From Firmicutes bacterium CAG:884 (GTDB taxonomy: Bacteria; Bacillota_I; Bacilli_A; RF39; UBA660), in assembly GCA_000433875.1 (NCBI GenBank), contig HF993329.1, forward strand, positions 1 through 49,447: 49,447 nucleotides of DNA, written 5' to 3'. Each line of letters starts with the position of its first letter. Within the stretch, counting starts at the first letter, position 1. A program made the position numbers and the translations under genes. Of this stretch, positions 32,520 to 40,791 are shown piece by piece. The notes under the pieces were generated by a model. The model searched no databases. It saw only the letters and a program-made list of their open reading frames with translations, and had not been told where the DNA came from.

Positions 32520-33861
32520 TTGGTTCCTCTTCTGTTGTAAAGTTTTGGAATGTACTTGTATTCTTTTTAAATGCTAGATTTATTGTAGCCGTGCTACCAT
32601 TTCTGTGTTTTGCAATTATATATTCCATTTTGGCTGTAAATTGATCAATTGAGTTTTCTCTTTTATAGTAGTCGTCACTATGCAAGAATGCTACTAAGTC
32701 GGCATCTTGCTCGATTGATCCTGATTCTCTTAAGTCACTTAAAATTGGTCTTTTATCTTCTCTTCCTTCAACGCTTCTTGATAACTGTGCCATTGCAATT
32801 ACGGGTACATTTAATTCTAGAGACATGGTTTTTAGACTTCTTGATATGTCTGATACTTCTTGTTGTCTATTGTTATTGTATCCTGGTCCAGCTGTTATTA
32901 ATTGCAAGTAATCAATTAGAATTAGGCCTAAATCTTTATACTGAGATTTAAGTCTTCGGCATTGACTTCTTATTTCTCTTATGGTTATTCCTGGGGTATC
33001 ACCTATAAATATTTTGGAGTTACCTAATCTTGAAAAGGCTTCATTTAGTTTTTTCCAGTCTTGATTTTCTAATTGACCAGTTTTTAATTTATTATTATCT
33101 ATTTGACCTACTGAGGAAATCATACGCATTGCTAGTTGTTCGGCGGTCATTTCTAAGTTATAAATTATTACTGGTTTACCGGAATTAATTGCAACATTGG
33201 TTGCGATATTTAAGCCCATTGCAGTTTTACCCATACCAGGACGAGCTGCTAGTATTGTTAATTCACTTCCGTGTAATCCGGCTGTTACTTTATCTATTTC
33301 ATTAAATCCAGTTGATGTTCCCGTTACAGCTTTTTGATTTTTAACTAATTCTTCAATATTTCTTTGAGTTGATGATAATACTTCTTGAATGTTTCTAAAT
33401 TCTGATCCTCTTTGACTTTGTGCGATATTACATACTTCTCTTGATGCTCCATCTAATATATCAGCTACACTTAAGGTTGAATTGTAGCAATCATTTGTTA
33501 TTTTGGTTGTTACTGATATCATTCTTCTTAGTAAATAGTTTGATTCAACTATATTTATATATTCATCTACATTGGCTGCTGATGGTATAAAATTGTTTAA
33601 TTCACTTAAATAGTCAATATCTCCTACTTGTTTTAAGACTTTTTGTCTATCAAGTTCAGCTGATAAGGTTGTTATATCAACAATAATTCCTTTGTCATTT
33701 AGGCTTTTCATTGCTTCAAATATTTTAGAGTGATTGTCATTATAAAATTCTTCTTTTATAAGGGAATCTGTACATTTTTGAAGGGCATATTTACTCATTA
33801 GCATTGATGCCAAAACGGACTTTTCAGCATCTTGATTGTTTGGTTCAATTCTTGTATTCAT
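32509..33861 (-). CDS. dnaB: Replicative DNA helicase DnaB
   Basis: The 450-residue protein (called DnaC in Bacillus) has the N-terminal helical domain with NNQDAEKSVLASML and the RecA-type motor. Walker A is RPGMGKTAMGLNIA, Walker B lies in LILIDYLQLI, and RESGSIEQDADLV follows. No intein is present. It unwinds DNA at the fork as a hexamer. AGGAGG precedes the ATG, and the gene lies 10 bases after rplI. Confidence 0.97.
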   Translation of the reverse strand: MNTRIEPNNQDAEKSVLASMLMSKYALQKCTDSLIKEEFYNDNHSKIFEAMKSLNDKGIIVDITTLSAELDRQKVLKQVGDIDYLSELNNFIPSAANVDEYINIVESNYLLRRMISVTTKITNDCYNSTLSVADILDGASREVCNIAQSQRGSEFRNIQEVLSSTQRNIEELVKNQKAVTGTSTGFNEIDKVTAGLHGSELTILAARPGMGKTAMGLNIATNVAINSGKPVIIYNLEMTAEQLAMRMISSVGQIDNNKLKTGQLENQDWKKLNEAFSRLGNSKIFIGDTPGITIREIRSQCRRLKSQYKDLGLILIDYLQLITAGPGYNNNRQQEVSDISRSLKTMSLELNVPVIAMAQLSRSVEGREDKRPILSDLRESGSIEQDADLVAFLHSDDYYKRENSIDQFTAKMEYIIAKHRNGSTATINLAFKKNTSTFQNFTTEEEPNAA

Positions 33862-33870
33862 ATATGCCTC

Positions 33871-34320
33871 CTATTTTTTTAATTCAATTTTTAGGTTAGC
33901 GGTTACTTTTTTGTGTAGTTCAATTTTAATATCGTGGAATCCTAGTGAACTTAATTGGTGATCAAGAATTATTTTTTTCTTATCTACTTTTATTCCTTTT
34001 TGTTCTAAAGCAGATGCGATTTGTTTAGTACTTATAGTACCAAATACTTGATCGTTTTTACCGGTATTCACTTTGAATGAAAGGTTTAATTTTTCAATTT
34101 TTTCTTTATCTTTTTTGGCTTCTTCGATTCTTTCGTTTTCTTCTCTTTCTTTTTTATTGTTATCTAGTTTTAGTTTGTGCATATTTTCTTCATTTGCTGG
34201 TACTCCTAAACCATTTTTTACTAGATAATTCATTCCATAACCGTCTTTTACTTTAATTACTGTTCCTTTTTTTCCTTTACCTTTTACATCTTCTGTTAAT
34301 ATTACTTGCATATTTTTCAC
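33871..34320 (-). CDS. rplI: Ribosomal protein L9
   Basis: The 149-residue protein has the L9 N-terminal domain (VILTEDVKGKGKKGTVIKVK, DGYGMNYLV), a long connecting helix rich in Glu and Lys, and the C-terminal domain ending in KKVTANLKIELKK. It starts inside the last codon of the DHH gene (4-base overlap), which keeps the gdpP-rplI-dnaB order of Bacillus. Confidence 0.96.
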   Translation of the reverse strand: MKNMQVILTEDVKGKGKKGTVIKVKDGYGMNYLVKNGLGVPANEENMHKLKLDNNKKEREENERIEEAKKDKEKIEKLNLSFKVNTGKNDQVFGTISTKQIASALEQKGIKVDKKKIILDHQLSSLGFHDIKIELHKKVTANLKIELKK

Positions 34321-35285
34321 CTCTTTATTAGTTCAATTAATTTTTGTTTTATTTCTTCTAATGTTGTTCCTGTTATTTGGGCGGCTGCTTCATTTTTATG
34401 GCCTCCACCTCCTAGGGCTTGCATTATTTTTTTTACATCAACGTTTCCAAGTGATCTTGCACTTATACTTACTTCATTGGTTTCGGTTCTTCCGATTGTG
34501 AAGGCTGCTTCTACTTTATCTAGGGTTAGTAAATCTTCGGCAATTTCAGCTAAATCACTGCGGTAATAAACTTTATTGTCTAAAACACAGATGGCAACAT
34601 CTTTAGTTATCATAAAGCTTTTCTTTATTAATTCATTTCTTTTAATATAAGCTTCTTTGCTCTCTTTTAGTATTTTTCTTTTTAATATTTGGTTTGCTTT
34701 ATTACGGGCTAGAAAGGCTGCTGCTTCATATGTTTCAGCTGTTGTTTTAGTGTTAAAGTTATTGGTATCTATTTCCATTCCTGCTAGCATTATTGTTGAT
34801 ATTAAGCTATCTGGTTTATAGTTTAAGTCTTTTAGATAGCTAACCATTATTTCAACAACACTTGATTTCGTAGGATCAACGTGTTCGATTTTTACTTTTG
34901 GCATATATCTTTTATTTGTGCTGTGATGGTCAATAATTATTACATCTCTACATATTTCTAGTACTTCTTCATTTTCTAGTAATTGTGGTACTTGGGTATC
35001 TACTATTATTAGTAATGTTTCTTCATTTATTATTTTTTTATTTAATGTTCTTGTTAAATATATTGTTTTATTATATCTTTTTAAATAATAGATTGCTTTT
35101 TCAATTGATGGATTATAGGCATCAGCGTCTAAATATATATAACAGTCTTTTCCTTGGGCTTTTACTATTTGAAACATGCATATTTCGGATGCCAGAACAT
35201 CTAAATCAGCATTTTTATGACCCATTATTACGATATTTTCGTGTTTTTTTATTTCATTTATTATTTGAGTTAGTTTTTTTTGCAT
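34317..35285 (-). CDS. Stand-alone DHH-DHHA1 phosphodiesterase (GdpP-like, no sensor domains)
   Basis: The 322-residue protein has the DHH catalytic motifs MGHKNADLDVLASE (His23, Asp27, Asp29), IVDTQ (Asp96) and IIDHHS (Asp119-His121), and the DHHA1 motif LGGGGHKNEAAA near residue 293. In this gene position Bacillota normally encode GdpP, about 650 residues with two membrane segments, PAS and degenerate GGDEF domains before the DHH part. Those are absent here, and no upstream gene supplies them. It may hydrolyse c-di-AMP or be a pApA/nanoRNase. It starts 50 bases after the helix-turn-helix gene. Confidence 0.85.
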   Translation of the reverse strand: MQKKLTQIINEIKKHENIVIMGHKNADLDVLASEICMFQIVKAQGKDCYIYLDADAYNPSIEKAIYYLKRYNKTIYLTRTLNKKIINEETLLIIVDTQVPQLLENEEVLEICRDVIIIDHHSTNKRYMPKVKIEHVDPTKSSVVEIMVSYLKDLNYKPDSLISTIMLAGMEIDTNNFNTKTTAETYEAAAFLARNKANQILKRKILKESKEAYIKRNELIKKSFMITKDVAICVLDNKVYYRSDLAEIAEDLLTLDKVEAAFTIGRTETNEVSISARSLGNVDVKKIMQALGGGGHKNEAAAQITGTTLEEIKQKLIELIKR

Positions 35286-35302
35286 AGATACACCTCTTAA
35301 TA

Positions 35303-35308
35303 ATTATA
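35303..35308 (-). promoter_or_regulatory. -10 box before the DHH-rplI-dnaB operon
   Basis: A perfect TATAAT on the minus strand lies 18 bases before the DHH start. The -35 position is a T run and matches poorly. It is the best promoter candidate for the DHH-rplI-dnaB-walJ-rlmH operon. Confidence 0.4.
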
Positions 35309-35335
35309 CTATATTTTTGGTTTAAAAAAAAGCGA

Positions 35336-35665
35336 TTATTTGATTAAACCGTTTTCTTTTAATATATTATATATACAAGAATAGCTTCGTGTGTGATAAA
35401 ACTTACAAAACTTTCTTATACTTGCGTTTGATCTTCTATATAGGTTTACAATTTTTTGTTTTTCTGCTTCTGATAAAGCATTAACGGGTTTGCGATTTTT
35501 ATTGCCGTGTTCAAGGGTAAATTTATTGTCTAATATATCATTTTTTAGTTTGAATAAATATTTTACATTATATCCTGTTAATGTTGATATTTCTTCATAT
35601 GTCAAAAAGGTGTCATCATTTATTTTTTTCTTTATTAGTTCTACTGCTTTAGCTTTGTCCTTCAT
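35336..35665 (-). CDS. Orphan helix-turn-helix protein, transposase-N-terminus-like
   Basis: From the ATG at 35665 (with GGTGAT before it) the protein has 109 residues. The first half is a helix-turn-helix (LTYEEISTLTGYNVKYLFKL). The second half has NRKPVNALSEAEKQKIVNLY followed by a second helical unit ending ILKENGLIK. This layout resembles the DNA-binding N-terminus of ISNCY-type transposases, but no catalytic part or terminal repeats follow. It is either a relic or a domesticated regulator. The neighbouring DHH and surface genes give no clear hint. Confidence 0.6.
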   Translation of the reverse strand: MKDKAKAVELIKKKINDDTFLTYEEISTLTGYNVKYLFKLKNDILDNKFTLEHGNKNRKPVNALSEAEKQKIVNLYRRSNASIRKFCKFYHTRSYSCIYNILKENGLIK

Positions 35666-35723
35666 TGATATCACCAATATAATTGTATCATAAAGGTATT
35701 ATTTTTGCAAGATAATTCGTTTT

Positions 35724-35752
35724 AAAAAAAATAGGAATTTTACATTCCTATT
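35724..35752 (-). terminator. Terminator overlapping the stop of the 346-aa secreted gene
   Basis: AATAGGAAT (35730-35738) and ATTCCTATT (35744-35752) form a perfect 9-bp stem followed by T on the minus strand. The stop codon at 35748-35750 is part of the stem. Confidence 0.8.
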
Positions 35753-36788
35753 CTGCGTTTGTAGTTATTTTTAAATCAAACTTGATTGTTCCTCCTGATG
35801 CGTTGTTTTCACAGTCAACATCTTGTCCTTCAACCCACATATATACTCTTATTTTTGTAATTCCGGCAGGTAAAGAAAATAATGCTTGATTGCTTGAGAA
35901 TCCTGCAACAGTTTTGATTGTTGGATTAACACTTTTAAACTTTGTTTCGCTTGAAGTATCACTTTGTAAGATATCTTCTGCTTTTGTTATTGTATCGATT
36001 ACACCTTTATATGATAATGCAGGTGCGCCATTTTCCATTGTATCAAGTCCATATACGTCTTTTGCTTGTTTAACACCGGCTGGTGTATGAACATCATAGT
36101 TTTGTTCCCATAATGTTACTGTTGAGCTTGCTCCATTATTTAGTCCTTGAATGGCATCTAGGCTTGAACCATCAGCTATGTTACCTAAATTAACTAAAGC
36201 AATTCTTGCAGCGTTTTTAATACCTGTATCTTGAGCATCTGTTGTAGTTACACCAGATCCTGCATTTAAATATACTTGTGTTTCAGTATTTACTTTAAAG
36301 AATAAATCAAATGCAATATATTTACCAGCTGGATCGCCCGGAACTCTAGCACTGTCATCTTTTTCTTCTTCTTTAGTTGTTGTTAGAATATATTGTCCGT
36401 TATGGGCTGGTGTTTCTGATGTTTCAATAACACCGTAATACATTGGTAATCTACCATTAGTATCTGGAACAGCTGCTGTTGAAACTGGTTCTAGAATTGT
36501 TGGTAATTGGTTAACTGCGGCTTGGTATTTTCCTGTCTTAGCGCCTGCTAAATCAGTTCTTTGTACCATAGCTTTCCAGTTAGTTCCGTCTGCTGATATT
36601 TGAATACCATTTTTAGCTTCAATGTTAACTTGCAAACTTTCTACTGAAACATTTTTATTTGAAGTGAACCATGCATATGTTGATGTTGTTAGTAATGTTC
36701 CTGTTCCAAATAATAAAAGTAATAATATCAGTAATCTATATTTCCTACGTTTTTGTCTTTGCTTTCTTAAAGTCTCTTTATCTTTCAT
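35748..36788 (-). CDS. SipW-dependent TasA/CalY-like secreted protein
   Basis: The 346-residue protein has a very basic start (KQRQKRRKYR), a hydrophobic core and the leader end LTTSTYAWFTSNKNVSVESL, the classic SipW-type signal (AYAxFT). The mature part is beta-rich, with long Ser/Thr loops and two distant cysteine-poor lobes. The C-terminal strand pattern ITKIRVYMWVEGQDVDCEN fits TasA-like chains. I infer a matrix-fibre or surface subunit cut by the SipW-type peptidase at 37481-38047. AAGGAG precedes the ATG. It has its own promoter and terminator, so it can be made in excess over the rest of the locus. Confidence 0.75.
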   Translation of the reverse strand: MKDKETLRKQRQKRRKYRLLILLLLLFGTGTLLTTSTYAWFTSNKNVSVESLQVNIEAKNGIQISADGTNWKAMVQRTDLAGAKTGKYQAAVNQLPTILEPVSTAAVPDTNGRLPMYYGVIETSETPAHNGQYILTTTKEEEKDDSARVPGDPAGKYIAFDLFFKVNTETQVYLNAGSGVTTTDAQDTGIKNAARIALVNLGNIADGSSLDAIQGLNNGASSTVTLWEQNYDVHTPAGVKQAKDVYGLDTMENGAPALSYKGVIDTITKAEDILQSDTSSETKFKSVNPTIKTVAGFSSNQALFSLPAGITKIRVYMWVEGQDVDCENNASGGTIKFDLKITTNAE

Positions 36789-36826
36789 CTTTTCACTCCT
36801 TTTAGCTTACTATATTTTACTCTATA

Positions 36827-36856
36827 AGTATATCATACTTCATTCTAAAATATCAA
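36827..36856 (-). promoter_or_regulatory. Promoter of the 346-aa secreted protein
   Basis: TTGATA (36851-36856) and TATACT (36827-36832), 18 bases apart on the minus strand, each have one mismatch to consensus. They lie about 39 bases before the gene. Confidence 0.65.
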
Positions 36857-36915
36857 GCATATTTCGACATTTTTTTTATTTTGTTTTAAATCTCTTATTT
36901 TATAACGGGAAAATG

Positions 36916-37479
36916 CTATTCAATTATTTGTTTAGCATCTATTTGTACAAATATGGCCTCAATTGTGTCCTGATATTCAAGGCTTCCATATTCTTCTGGA
37001 AAATCTATTATTAATTCATAGATATTTTCTTCGTTTTGTTCATATCCAAATATCACTTTATCTGTTTCTAGAGTTCTAAAATATGCTCCATTTTCTTCGT
37101 CTTTTGCTGTTGTATCGCTTATTATTATATTTTCTTTATTATTATTCATATATAGTTTATATGTTATTGGCAAGTTAGTTGTTGTTACTAATTTTAGTGT
37201 ATATTCTAGTTTTGTTTCTAGTCTACTTGTTCCATCATTATTAGCGATTTTAAATTTATATGAATATGGTTCACTTCTTGGCTCTAATTCCGTTAATTTA
37301 ATTGTTCCTGTGTAATAATTGCTTTTTAAGAGAAAGAAGGCTGTTTCTATTTGAGATATAGAATTTGAAGTACTAAATAGTTTAGAATAGGCAAATGGTA
37401 CTAAAAGCATAAGTAAAAACACTAATATTACTCCAATTGTTAATTTATTCATTTTTAATAACTTCTTTTTATCAAACAT
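36916..37479 (-). CDS. Small secreted beta-sandwich protein, TasA-like
   Basis: The 187-residue protein has an N-terminal hydrophobic segment (about 12-30) ending in LVPFAYSKLFSTSNS, a variant of the AYxxF leader end seen in SipW substrates. The rest has many beta strands (YKFKIANNDG, EYTLKLVTTTN, ITYKLYMNN). No exact family was recognised. Its ribosome site is formed by the last codons of the sipW-like gene (AAGGAG), so the two are coupled. It is probably a minor subunit or chaperone of the surface system. Confidence 0.65.
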   Translation of the reverse strand: MFDKKKLLKMNKLTIGVILVFLLMLLVPFAYSKLFSTSNSISQIETAFFLLKSNYYTGTIKLTELEPRSEPYSYKFKIANNDGTSRLETKLEYTLKLVTTTNLPITYKLYMNNNKENIIISDTTAKDEENGAYFRTLETDKVIFGYEQNEENIYELIIDFPEEYGSLEYQDTIEAIFVQIDAKQIIE

Positions 37480-37480
37480 A

Positions 37481-38047
37481 TTATTTTCTCCTTCTTAAAT
37501 CAATAAATTCGATTGGTTCTTCTAATTCTATTAGTTCAGGTTTTTCTCTTTTATTTTTGGGTATATAAGATGAACAGAGACTAAATAGTATTAGGGTTAT
37601 TACTATTGATATTATTACCTTTGGTTTAATTAATATTTCTCTTATTATGCCACCTTTTGGTATGATTAATAATACTTTGCCGACTATTTTTGATTTGTTT
37701 ATTTTGGTATCCGTGCTATTATTAGAATCACCTTTTGTTGTTAAAATGTCACCTTCAATTTTAATTACTCTGTGGGTTATAAAATCATTATTATCACGAT
37801 ATGTTATTATATCATTTTCTTTTATTTTATCTGTTTGAGAAACTACTATTAAGTCTTTAACATTTATAGTTGGTTCCATACTTCCACTTACGATTTCAAA
37901 GATTGTTATTCCAAATATATTGTTTTGATTTTTATGTAAAACTTTTATAGATATCATATTATATAGTGATAAAAAAACTAAAAGGGTGATTATAAATATT
38001 AAAATATCAATAAATATTTGAAATATTTTATTTAGATACTTTAACAT
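37481..38047 (-). CDS. sipW: SipW-type signal peptidase I, catalytically complete
   Basis: The 188-residue protein has an N-terminal membrane segment (about 10-32), the catalytic Ser56 in EIVSGSMEPTI, and the His92 in ITHRVIKIEGD in place of Lys. It then has TTKGDSN and a second membrane segment (about 142-162) with a basic tail (LRRRK). Ser-His use is the mark of the ER/SipW subfamily. Those enzymes process TasA-like fibre proteins. It sits among three leader-bearing genes, which supports that role. GAGGTG precedes the ATG. Confidence 0.9.
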   Translation of the reverse strand: MLKYLNKIFQIFIDILIFIITLLVFLSLYNMISIKVLHKNQNNIFGITIFEIVSGSMEPTINVKDLIVVSQTDKIKENDIITYRDNNDFITHRVIKIEGDILTTKGDSNNSTDTKINKSKIVGKVLLIIPKGGIIREILIKPKVIISIVITLILFSLCSSYIPKNKREKPELIELEEPIEFIDLRRRK

Positions 38048-38062
38048 TTAACATCACCTCTT

Positions 38063-38662
38063 TTATTGTCCATTTTCTTGATATTCTTCTATGTCTTCAC
38101 CAAAATATTGCATTGCGGAAACGGAAACCGGTATATTAATGTAATTATTCTCTGTAAGACCTATCTTACTATCTGTTGCGTTATTGTCTTCTTTATTTTC
38201 CCATTTTAAATAAACTCTTACATTATTTTTTTTATTTTCTTTTATTTCATTTAGGGTTATTACTTTTGAATAAGTTGATTCATCTGTTCTTATTAAGTTT
38301 CCACTTGTTGTTTCTTCGATATTTTCTACTATAAAACTATCACTTATTTGACTAAAGTCAAATGATATACTATAAACAATTGATGTATCTGCTTTGGGAT
38401 CTATTTCGACATCAAAATATCCTCTTACACCGGGCGCTAGTTTACCATTTAAGACATTTTCATTGCCTTCTACGTTTATGGAATTAATAACGAAATCTTC
38501 CTCGGTTATATTGCTTCCATTTATTAGTATTTTCCAGCGAGCGACATTTTGATTAACTACTAGTTTATTTTTACTTTCAAATAGTCCATAAGCATCCATT
38601 ACTTCATAAGTTGTTATTAAAACAAACGAAATAAATAGTAAATATAGTATTTTTTTATTCAT
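38063..38662 (-). CDS. Secreted TasA-like protein with DAYGLFES leader end
   Basis: The 199-residue protein has a hydrophobic start (about 4-19) followed by YEVMDAYGLFESKN, again a Tyr-x-x-Phe pattern after an Ala. The mature part starts with VNQNVARWKILING and continues in alternating strands, typical of TasA-type beta sandwiches. The family is inferred. It overlaps the inactive peptidase gene by 8 bases and has almost no ribosome site of its own, so its translation is coupled to that gene. Confidence 0.65.
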   Translation of the reverse strand: MNKKILYLLFISFVLITTYEVMDAYGLFESKNKLVVNQNVARWKILINGSNITEEDFVINSINVEGNENVLNGKLAPGVRGYFDVEIDPKADTSIVYSISFDFSQISDSFIVENIEETTSGNLIRTDESTYSKVITLNEIKENKKNNVRVYLKWENKEDNNATDSKIGLTENNYINIPVSVSAMQYFGEDIEEYQENGQ

Positions 38663-39185
38663 CTTCTTTTGGACTCTTTATTTCTCTTATTAATACACTT
38701 ACTTCATAGATGAAAAGCATAAGTATAGGGAATATTATTAGAAATAAGAATACAAATCTTGATTCTAGTATTGATATTACTAAACCCCAATTGCTATAGA
38801 CTTTACTTGTTGATGCTTTTCCAATAAAATCTTCTGGTGGTATTGCATAATCACCATCTACAATAAAGCGTGTTTCTTTTCTTGTAACTTCTTCTTTATT
38901 AACTACTGTTCCTAAGTTAACTGATACGTTTCCTTCATATATATCATAGAAAAAGATTTTATCGCCTATTTCTACTTCTTTCATAGCATTTCTTTTTACG
39001 ATTACTAAATCACCTTTTTGAAAGCTTGGTTTTAATTCTTCATCTTTTACTATTATAAAGGTATTTCCATTTATTTCTGTTACGTTATATTTATTATAAT
39101 TTAATAATAACACTGTTAGTACTATTGCGACTACTACATATGCTGCTAGGAATATTCCTCCTATTATTTTTAAAACTTTTTTCAT
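38655..39185 (-). CDS. Signal-peptidase homologue lacking both catalytic residues
   Basis: The 176-residue protein keeps the signal peptidase layout: an N-terminal membrane segment (about 5-28), KPSFQKGDLVIVKR, EIGDKIFFYD, IVDGDYAIPPEDFIGKAS and a C-terminal membrane segment (about 143-163). The SGSMEP box reads DEELKP, so the nucleophile Ser is Glu50, and the protein has no histidine at all. It cannot be a Ser-His or Ser-Lys peptidase in the usual way. It opens the operon with two TasA-like genes and the intact SipW enzyme. I infer a substrate-binding or chaperone role. Confidence 0.8.
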   Translation of the reverse strand: MKKVLKIIGGIFLAAYVVVAIVLTVLLLNYNKYNVTEINGNTFIIVKDEELKPSFQKGDLVIVKRNAMKEVEIGDKIFFYDIYEGNVSVNLGTVVNKEEVTRKETRFIVDGDYAIPPEDFIGKASTSKVYSNWGLVISILESRFVFLFLIIFPILMLFIYEVSVLIREIKSPKEDE

Positions 39186-39200
39186 TCTATCACCTTTTTA

Positions 39201-39229
39201 AGTATAGCATATTACATTTTCTTATGCAA
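39201..39229 (-). promoter_or_regulatory. Promoter of the SipW/TasA-like operon
   Basis: TTGCAT (39224-39229) and TATACT (39201-39206) with TG one base before the -10 box lie 17 bases apart on the minus strand. The -35 box overlaps the stop of the coiled-coil gene. Confidence 0.6.
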
Positions 39230-40673
39230 GTATTTGACTGCTTTCTTTAATGAACTTTATTTTGTTTTCTGTTATACTTAATTTTTCCATTTCTATACTT
39301 CCTAATATTGTTTCTAGTTCTTTTATTAGGTTATCTAAATTATCTTTTTCTAATTGTTCTTTTGTTAAGTTAAATCCAAATAGATTATAGCGGTCCATTA
39401 TTAATAGTCCAATATTTTTTTCTTCGTTTATTAAGATATTTTTTAAAATATTTATTCTTGGATTTGTTATAAAGGCGTTTAACTTACTTACATTTGTTTC
39501 TTCTTTTTTGACAAGGTATGTATAATTAGATAGTGCTAGGACAAATAGGTCATATAGGGTTGTATTTTCTTCTAAATTCATTATTTGTTCTAGAAAGCTA
39601 TTTTGTTCTAATTCTTCATATCTTTCTTTTAAATTACTTATTTCGGTATTTATAATACTATTTAAAACTTCAAACTTTTTTTCTTTTTTAAATATTATTT
39701 TTACATTTTTAAATAATTTACTTTCAATTTTATCTATTTCTTTTTTCTTATTTATATAAATGTTTTTATATTTGTCTTTTTCTTTATATAGATTTTTTAA
39801 ATCAGTTATTATATATTCAAAGTCTAAATAATTTTTATATTCTATTACATTATTATATAGTTTAATTACTTCTTCTTTGATTTTTTCTTCATTTTCTTCA
39901 TTTACAACTGATTTATAGGCTTTTTTAATTTTATCTTGTGTATAATCATTTATATTTAGTTTTCCTTCTAAAAATGATTTTTGTAAAAGATAGGCATCAT
40001 TTCTTATTAATTCTTCTTTTTCTTCAACTAAATTTTTATAGTCGTTTTGAACATTAATTAGACTTTCTTTTTTATCTTCATAATAGGCATCAAATTTTTT
40101 CTTATTTTGATAATAAAGATATTTAAAGTTTAATGTTATATGCGTTATGATTTCTGGACATTTCCAATATATTTCTTCAAAGTTTTGTTTCAATTCTTCG
40201 GCGCATATTTCGGGGTTTAAAAACTTTTCCATATATTTATTGCTATAATAGCTATACATAAAGTCATCGTTTGTTAGAGTAATACCTACTTTTTCAAATA
40301 CATTGATACCTTTTTTAATGTCTTCATTTACTTTTTCTAAGTCATTTTCATAAAAGTGACCTAATTCATAAAGTATTTGATCTAGGTTACTTTTTTCATA
40401 GGAGGTTGCAAATGGATTTGTTAGGTTTAGTAATGGTTTTAGTGAGTTTATTTTTTTAGATATTTTTTCAATTTTAGAATTTTCTTCTAATGATTCATAT
40501 CTTTTTTTTCTTTTTTTAATTTCACTTATTACTATTTCATTTGTTTCTTTATATTTTTCTAATATTTCTACTACTTTGCCTATATAGTTTTTTTGATTTT
40601 TATTGTTGTTCCGAGGAAGTGCATTTAGCACTTCCTTTTGAACTTCAATATTTTGTTTAAACTCATTTAACAC
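39222..40673 (-). CDS. Cytoplasmic coiled-coil protein of the surface locus
   Basis: The start is a GTG at 40673 with AAGGTG 6 bases upstream; another GTG at 40682 directly abuts that site. The protein has about 483 residues, no signal peptide or membrane segment, and long Glu/Lys-rich coiled coils (about 1-80, 190-260, 290-390) around a more compact middle (about 95-190). No family was recognised. The only unusual cluster is LNPEICAEELK with WKCPEI. Its start overlaps the 39-aa gene, and both follow the giant surface gene, so it may help its secretion from the inside. Confidence 0.65.
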   Translation of the reverse strand: MLNEFKQNIEVQKEVLNALPRNNNKNQKNYIGKVVEILEKYKETNEIVISEIKKRKKRYESLEENSKIEKISKKINSLKPLLNLTNPFATSYEKSNLDQILYELGHFYENDLEKVNEDIKKGINVFEKVGITLTNDDFMYSYYSNKYMEKFLNPEICAEELKQNFEEIYWKCPEIITHITLNFKYLYYQNKKKFDAYYEDKKESLINVQNDYKNLVEEKEELIRNDAYLLQKSFLEGKLNINDYTQDKIKKAYKSVVNEENEEKIKEEVIKLYNNVIEYKNYLDFEYIITDLKNLYKEKDKYKNIYINKKKEIDKIESKLFKNVKIIFKKEKKFEVLNSIINTEISNLKERYEELEQNSFLEQIMNLEENTTLYDLFVLALSNYTYLVKKEETNVSKLNAFITNPRINILKNILINEEKNIGLLIMDRYNLFGFNLTKEQLEKDNLDNLIKELETILGSIEMEKLSITENKIKFIKESSQILA

Positions 40674-40782
40674 TTGCGTCACCTTCTACTTCTTTTTCGA
40701 GATATTTGAGAAAATTGTCAATTGTTTTATATAGTTCGATTATTTCTTCATCGGTTAGTTCTTCTATTTCTTTTCTTGTCAT
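40663..40782 (-). CDS. 39-residue acidic microprotein
   Basis: The ATG at 40782 follows AGGAGG by 5 bases. The product is one amphipathic acidic helix (KEIEELTDEEIIELYKTIDN) with a short tail. Its end overlaps the start of the coiled-coil gene, whose ribosome site lies inside it, so the two are translationally coupled. It starts 9 bases after the giant gene stops. The function is unknown; it may bind the coiled-coil partner. Confidence 0.65.
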   Translation of the reverse strand: MTRKEIEELTDEEIIELYKTIDNFLKYLEKEVEGDASVK

Positions 40783-40791
40783 GTTTACCTC

